64,000 nt of DNA. Origin: Halichondria panicea. Taxonomy: Eukaryota > Porifera > Demospongiae > Suberitida > Halichondriidae. A model generated the notes under the pieces. It saw nothing but the letters and a program-made list of their open reading frames with translations. It was not told the DNA's origin and made no database searches. The number at the start of each line of letters is the position of its first letter. The stretch's first letter is position 1. The stretch lies in the NCBI RefSeq assembly GCF_963675165.1, contig NC_087383.1, forward strand, positions 6,905,139-6,969,138, written 5' to 3'. The position numbers were made by a program, and so were the translations under genes. Of the stretch, positions 60,901-64,000 are shown in pieces.

Positions 60901-61783
60901 AAAAACGCATTATACGCGTACTACGGACGTACTACGTAAACGGAACGGGTACTTTATATTGGCTGCTACTGTAAAGTATCATTTGAGACGTACACGCAAT
61001 GGGTTGGGATATAGAAAGGTCAAGTAATATATGTCATTACAGTGCATGCATGCGTATACTAACTTACTATTGATATCCACATTGCACTCTGTGATGAGGT
61101 ACTTGATAGTGTCCAGCTTCCCCTCTCTGACTGCCATTCCCAGTGGAGTTAGTCCATCACTGGTCACAGCTCCTATATATATAGTGGTGAGTCAGGACAG
61201 TGTCAGGAATGCACAATACATTGTCTCAGAAACCATAACTAATGAACGTCACCAACAACTATTGCCTGAACACCTCTACATGTCCCATACTGCACCTACC
61301 CAACTATACCCACAGTAAGTGGTGTATATATAATTATACTCAAGACATACACAATGAGTTATGGGGGGCCTAACATTGCATAAGGTATAAGATATCATTG
61401 TTGAGACATACACAATTAATGGGTAGGTAGAAAGGTAAAGTGATGCATGCCATTAGCAATCAGCGTACAAAGATATTCACTCACTATTGACATCCACATT
61501 GCACTGATTGATCAGATAACAGACAATTGCAGTGTACCTAAATTTGCAAGCAATAAGAAGTCGATTGTTCTCTGGAGAAAACGATAAAAAGTGGTTAATA
61601 TGAAGCACTATAGACCCTTGTGAGGGGTGGATTAATACTATAACAAAAGGAGCATCTGTTGCTAGTCAGTAAATGACCGCCACTCAGTGTACAACTAATA
61701 ATGAATCTCACCGTTAACTTTGGTGGTTACATCACCTTCATCTTTCAGTGTCAGCTCTAGGATACGAACTACTTGTGCAGAAT
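51624..61783 (-). CDS. Gene 2: Ankyrin-ROC-COR-Death (ROCO) protein, 5' incomplete
   Basis: Exons recognised: 61783-61712, 61571-61485, 61172-61068, 54947-52741, 52622-52541, 52334-52242 and 51982-51624. Phases agree throughout and all donors are GT. The architecture equals gene 1. The three ankyrin exons lie in block C copy 2 and the beginning of the large exon in block B copy 2, so they are near-identical to gene 1; everything from the middle of ROC onward is a diverged paralog. Equivalents of the gene 1 exons at 26.5, 30.4, 31.6 and 33.4 kb are not in the window: similarity stops at 62993. The gene may continue beyond 64000 or may lack its own start. Confidence 0.72.
52242..52334 (-). CDS. 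Gene 2 linker exon
   Basis: 93 nt, phase 1-1, acceptor GCCCAG, donor GTACTG. It encodes SLPVVAGAAPRSVSEGTQVR then EEVTQTAHTE, a flexible polar linker between the COR region and the Death domain. Confidence 0.65.
52541..52622 (-). CDS. Gene 2 linker exon
   Basis: 82 nt, phase 0 to 1, acceptor CTATAG, donor GTACTG. It encodes ELAGVAAKETSDDLLPSTTP and TPNCPST. It is the counterpart of the damaged gene 1 exon at 9542-9581. Confidence 0.65.
52741..54947 (-). CDS. Gene 2 large exon: last ankyrin repeats, ROC and COR domains
   Basis: Acceptor CATTGCAG and donor GTGAGT bound 2,207 nt, about 735 residues. It has DGHTPLFLAENKEIILLLL (ankyrin), P-loop GHGGEGKST, DFAGQE, SHAD, the COR region, and the Death-like end LKVWKSTGDSSDEALRRILD. 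The first 160 or so residues are nearly identical to gene 1; after position 54461 the two proteins differ at a large share of positions, with separate indels such as DRLQPSKKHKD here. All nucleotide-binding motifs are intact. The frame is uninterrupted, so selection has kept it functional. Confidence 0.92.
54461..58435. repeat. Duplicated block B, copy 2
   Basis: It corresponds to 11493-16194 without the 732-bp hAT-like insertion. It includes the 5' part of the gene 2 ROC exon and its upstream intron, the AGCCTCGAT foldback (56170-56223), the TTTGCGA-rich repeat (57386-57553) and the GCGAGG/(GT)n repeat. It ends about 90 bp into the hAT-like element, at the hexamer CCAGCT shared with block A. 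Confidence 0.9.
58430..60433. repeat. Duplicated block A, copy 2
   Basis: It corresponds to 729-1853, but lies between blocks B and C and takes the place of the 1.7 kb that separates them in copy 1. It is longer because of the expanded minisatellite. It lies within the gene 2 intron between the ROC exon and the ankyrin exons. Confidence 0.88.
58625..59850. repeat. Minisatellite, about 90-bp unit, about 14 copies
   Basis: The units match those at 868-1265. Two unit types alternate: one with AGCATACTGATTTACGAG, one with AGCATTGTAATTTACCAG. Most copies have GTGTGTATGTGTCC where copy 1 has GTGTGTATATGTGTCC, making the unit about two bases shorter and breaking the open frame. Confidence 0.92.
61068..61172 (-). 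CDS. Gene 2 single-ankyrin exon
   Basis: 105 nt, phase 1-1, the same protein as the 18534-18638 exon (TSDGLTPLGMAVREGKLDTI). Donor GTAAGT, acceptor TATAG. The adjoining TATATATATAG differs by one base from copy 1. Confidence 0.8.
61485..61571 (-). CDS. Gene 2 single-ankyrin exon (short form)
   Basis: 87 nt, phase 1-1, identical in sequence to the exon at 18951-19037 as far as I can read. It encodes ENNRLLIACKFRYTAIVCYL. Confidence 0.73.
61712..61783 (-). CDS. Gene 2 short partial-ankyrin exon
   Basis: 72 nt, phase 1-1, identical to 19178-19249 (SAQVVRILELTLKDEGDV). It is the most upstream gene 2 exon I can identify. Confidence 0.58.
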
Positions 61784-62181
61784 CTGAGGTGAGAACAACA
61801 ATTGCACTGTGAATATACTACGATAATAAATATGCATGCATGATAGAATGTTCAGCGCAAAATGGATCACATGCAGTCTACTGGATATGGTCACAAGAGC
61901 AAGGGCTTAATTGATAACCTCATAATTATTTTTACAAATTAACAAGCCTATACTGCATGTATGATTCTACATCAGGGTCTCACATCAGGGTCTCTGAATT
62001 AAGTAGTCACTTCAATATACCAGTCGTTATAAATTGCTAGCTTGATCAGACCTGAAGTGCGGCCATGCCTCCGTATATACTGTAGTTCTGGCTGCCCCAA
62101 GCTAGGTTTTTAATGTACGTTTATTACAGCCGGATATGACGTTTTGGGTGTGATTTGAAGTATGAAAGTTTAAATAGAGAG

Positions 62182-62553
62182 CAGTGGCGTAGGCAGGGGG
62201 TGGCAAAGGGGGCAAATGCCCCCCCTTTTTCTGGATCTCTACTACTCAGCTCAGGTTAGTGTAGCTGATTATCTTGCTGAGCACTCCCTTTCTACTCAAT
62301 CTTGCTGCAGTTAGCTAGCTAGTAGGCAAGCAAAACGATTTAGTCCCTAAACTGTGAGCTATTCTGGTCTAAATCTATAGACAGTTCTTGTTCTTTGCTA
62401 AACTAGCTTTCTAAACATCAGGCCACACCCAACTAAATAGAGAAATCAATTATGACGTCATAATTAAGAGGCGTGGCTTCCGGTCAAAATTTAGGCGCTG
62501 CGCGGCTGATAGGTTTTGCCCCCTCTTCCAAAAAAATCCTGGCTACGCTCCTG
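62182..62553. mobile_element. hAT-like element, duplicate of 19647-20018
   Basis: Same ends and same GAGAG flanks as in copy 1, with a few substitutions (for example AATTTaGG for AATTTCGG). Carried here by the duplication. Confidence 0.82.
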
Positions 62554-62991
62554 GAGAGCATAACAATTCAAGACAAAGTCGCAAATTAGTCATTAGATTC
62601 GAGATCAACCTGCACAGTCCCAATTAACCGAATAGCCGCGGTTATGATTTCATACCGCCCACCGCATAACCAAAATCTAGTCAAATCGCTTGTTACTCGA
62701 GACTTTTCTTCTGCTTATAATGATATCTAAGAATTGCCGACAAACACTCAATGCCTATAGATGCATGTATATAGACTTTACATGTGTAATAGAATTTTGA
62801 TCATCAGAACGTCCATCCTCTCTAACCACCACATGGGTTTCCGTACACTCTTGTTATAATTATTACTACGATAATACACAAATTGAATACGAGGCCTTAT
62901 CAAGATCAAGCTATAATAATAATTATTGTACAAACTTGATTACTAATAGTTCCCAAGCTTATAGGGGGTGTTTCAGCACCCTGAGTCCCTA

Positions 62992-63060
62992 GCCTCGATC
63001 CCAGGCCGAGTTTTCGCTTTTATAACGGTTAGGCGAACAACTGGGCCTGGTACTAGTTGT
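62992..63060. mobile_element. AGCCTCGAT-family fragment at the block C border
   Basis: AGCCTCGATCCCAGGCCGAG, TTTTCGCTTTTATAACGGTT and AGGCGAACAACT match one arm of the 46064 hairpin; then comes GGGCCTGGTACTAGTTGTCT. The near-identity with copy 1 stops exactly at its first bases, so either it inserted here or the breakpoint used it. Confidence 0.6.
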
Positions 63061-64000
63061 CTGCGCATGCGTCAATCGTTCGTCAGATTCTGACGAATGG
63101 ATATTCTTGTTCACTTTCGTGACATTTATATTCGTGTACTATCGTGTACTAGAAGTCAGTTCCCGTTTTATCATTATTGGAATCGATTGGAATGGCTCTT
63201 AGCTGAAGCTTCTCTCTTCTCTGAAGCTTATTCTGAAGACTGAACAACAAGGGAAGAGGTATAAAGCTTTGTCAAGCTTGTTAAGGTCAGATATTTTTGT
63301 GTGGGCCCTATGGCCGGCTATGCTATCAAGTCTTGTTCATGTTTGGCAAGAATGTAGGTAGACTATAGTTTCATCATTAATATGGTGGATCAAGTGAAGA
63401 GTGTGAGCTAGAGAACTTGGTGCTGCCATCATCAGCTCGTCGACAATGACACTATAACCGAGAAATTTAATATGTATAGATCTACACGTATTTAAAATGT
63501 CTACTTCTCTGTACAGGAGCAATGGCTAATATCCAGCTATCCCAACAGTGCTCCTCTTGGCTATACTAACGGACGAGACTGGACAGTTTGAGGTAAGGGT
63601 TTAACCGTCTTTGGTTTCTTTTAATAATTATTGTCCTATACTCACAGACACAGGACTGGAGTATGACCTGCTCATTCGAGCGTTGCTGGGTAGCTCAGAG
63701 ACATCAAGAGAATCTACGTTTTCTCAAGCAATGAGTTACGAGTTGGGGCCTAGAATTAGAGAAGTCCAGCAGCTTGCTAAATCTTTTTGAAACGTAATTT
63801 GAAGGCATTCAATCATCCTGAAGTTGCCCTGGGTCACTGTAATTGTGCTGCAGCACAACTGGCAACTCCCCAGGCCTTTGTGAATCAGCTCCCTATGTGC
63901 ATCTTTTGTGTACTCACTCTGTGCATTTTCTGTGTACAAATTTCGATTATTGATTTATTAAATATTTTTGCCGACCACAAATATACAATGAAAATTTGAC
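63061..64000. other. Right end of window, possible start of another gene
   Basis: 63520-63592 has a CTGTACAG acceptor and GAGGTAAGG donor around EQWLISSYPNSAPLGYTNGR, but that frame closes at the donor. The rest has no recognisable feature apart from the exon candidate listed next. Confidence 0.3.
63652..63790 (+). CDS. Possible terminal exon, unknown protein
   Basis: After ACTCACAG the plus strand reads TGLEYDLLIRALLGSSETSR, ESTFSQAMSYELGPRIREVQ, QLAKSF and stops with TGA. The composition is protein-like with amphipathic helices. No family recognised, and the preceding exon is uncertain. Confidence 0.35.

Larger units (their letters stand above)
60433..62993. repeat. Duplicated block C, copy 2
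   Basis: It corresponds to 17893-20459. It contains the mariner-like MITE (about 60433-60971, with its first two or three bases lost), the gene 2 ankyrin exons and the hAT-like element at 62182-62553. Confidence 0.9.

Overview
The window looks like nuclear DNA of an early-branching metazoan, most likely a demosponge (inference; the species cannot be named from this sequence). Reasons: coding sequence is split into GT-AG exons, many of them single ankyrin repeats in phase 1; the two main genes encode Ankyrin-ROC-COR-Death proteins, a ROCO type common in sponges and cnidarians; the sequence is AT-rich and full of the palindrome TATAATTATA; and it carries LINE, piggyBac, P-like, hAT-like, Tc1/mariner-like and foldback elements. 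Prokaryotic features such as operons, ribosome binding sites and CRISPR arrays do not apply.

Layout. 1-3050: no gene; a minisatellite and TTAACAAA-rich repeat DNA. 3057-5731: a broken CR1/Jockey-type LINE. 8031-33470, minus strand: a complete ROCO gene (gene 1), with a start exon at 33417, ankyrin exons at 31.9, 30.5, 26.6, 19.2, 19.0 and 18.6 kb, one large ankyrin-ROC-COR exon at 9782-11979, linker exons, and a Death-domain exon ending at 8031. The exon phases chain without conflict into 1,149 codons including the stop. Its introns hold most of the transposons. 35586-38088: a piggyBac transposase with a nonsense codon and two frameshifts, directly followed by a 3.2 kb non-autonomous element (38098-41330). 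42.2-42.6 kb: an exon matching ribosomal protein S6 fused to unrelated sequence. 42.7-46.2 kb: a cluster of foldback elements. 46.6-50.1 kb: a TIR element next to a P-element-like transposase pseudogene. 51624-62993, minus strand: a second ROCO gene (gene 2), 5' incomplete.

The main structural story is a shuffled duplication. Three blocks of copy 1 (A 729-1853, B 11493-16194, C 17893-20459) recur at about 98-99% identity (by eye) as one continuous block at 54461-62993, in the order B-A-C. One edge of the duplication falls inside the ROC-coding exon, so the two ROCO paralogs are nearly identical at the start of that exon and clearly diverged after it. Comparing the copies shows an empty insertion site for one hAT-like element, a 4-to-14 unit minisatellite difference, and small ATTA indels in the TATAATTATA motif.

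The strongest candidates for something undescribed are: (1) foldback elements with ends AGCCTCGATCCCAGGCC, from 32 to about 730 bp long, flanked by 9-11 bp direct repeats; (2) hAT-like elements with 5-bp target duplications; (3) elements built from a terminal palindrome plus many scattered copies of its half-site; (4) the chimeric, partly homogenised ROCO pair.
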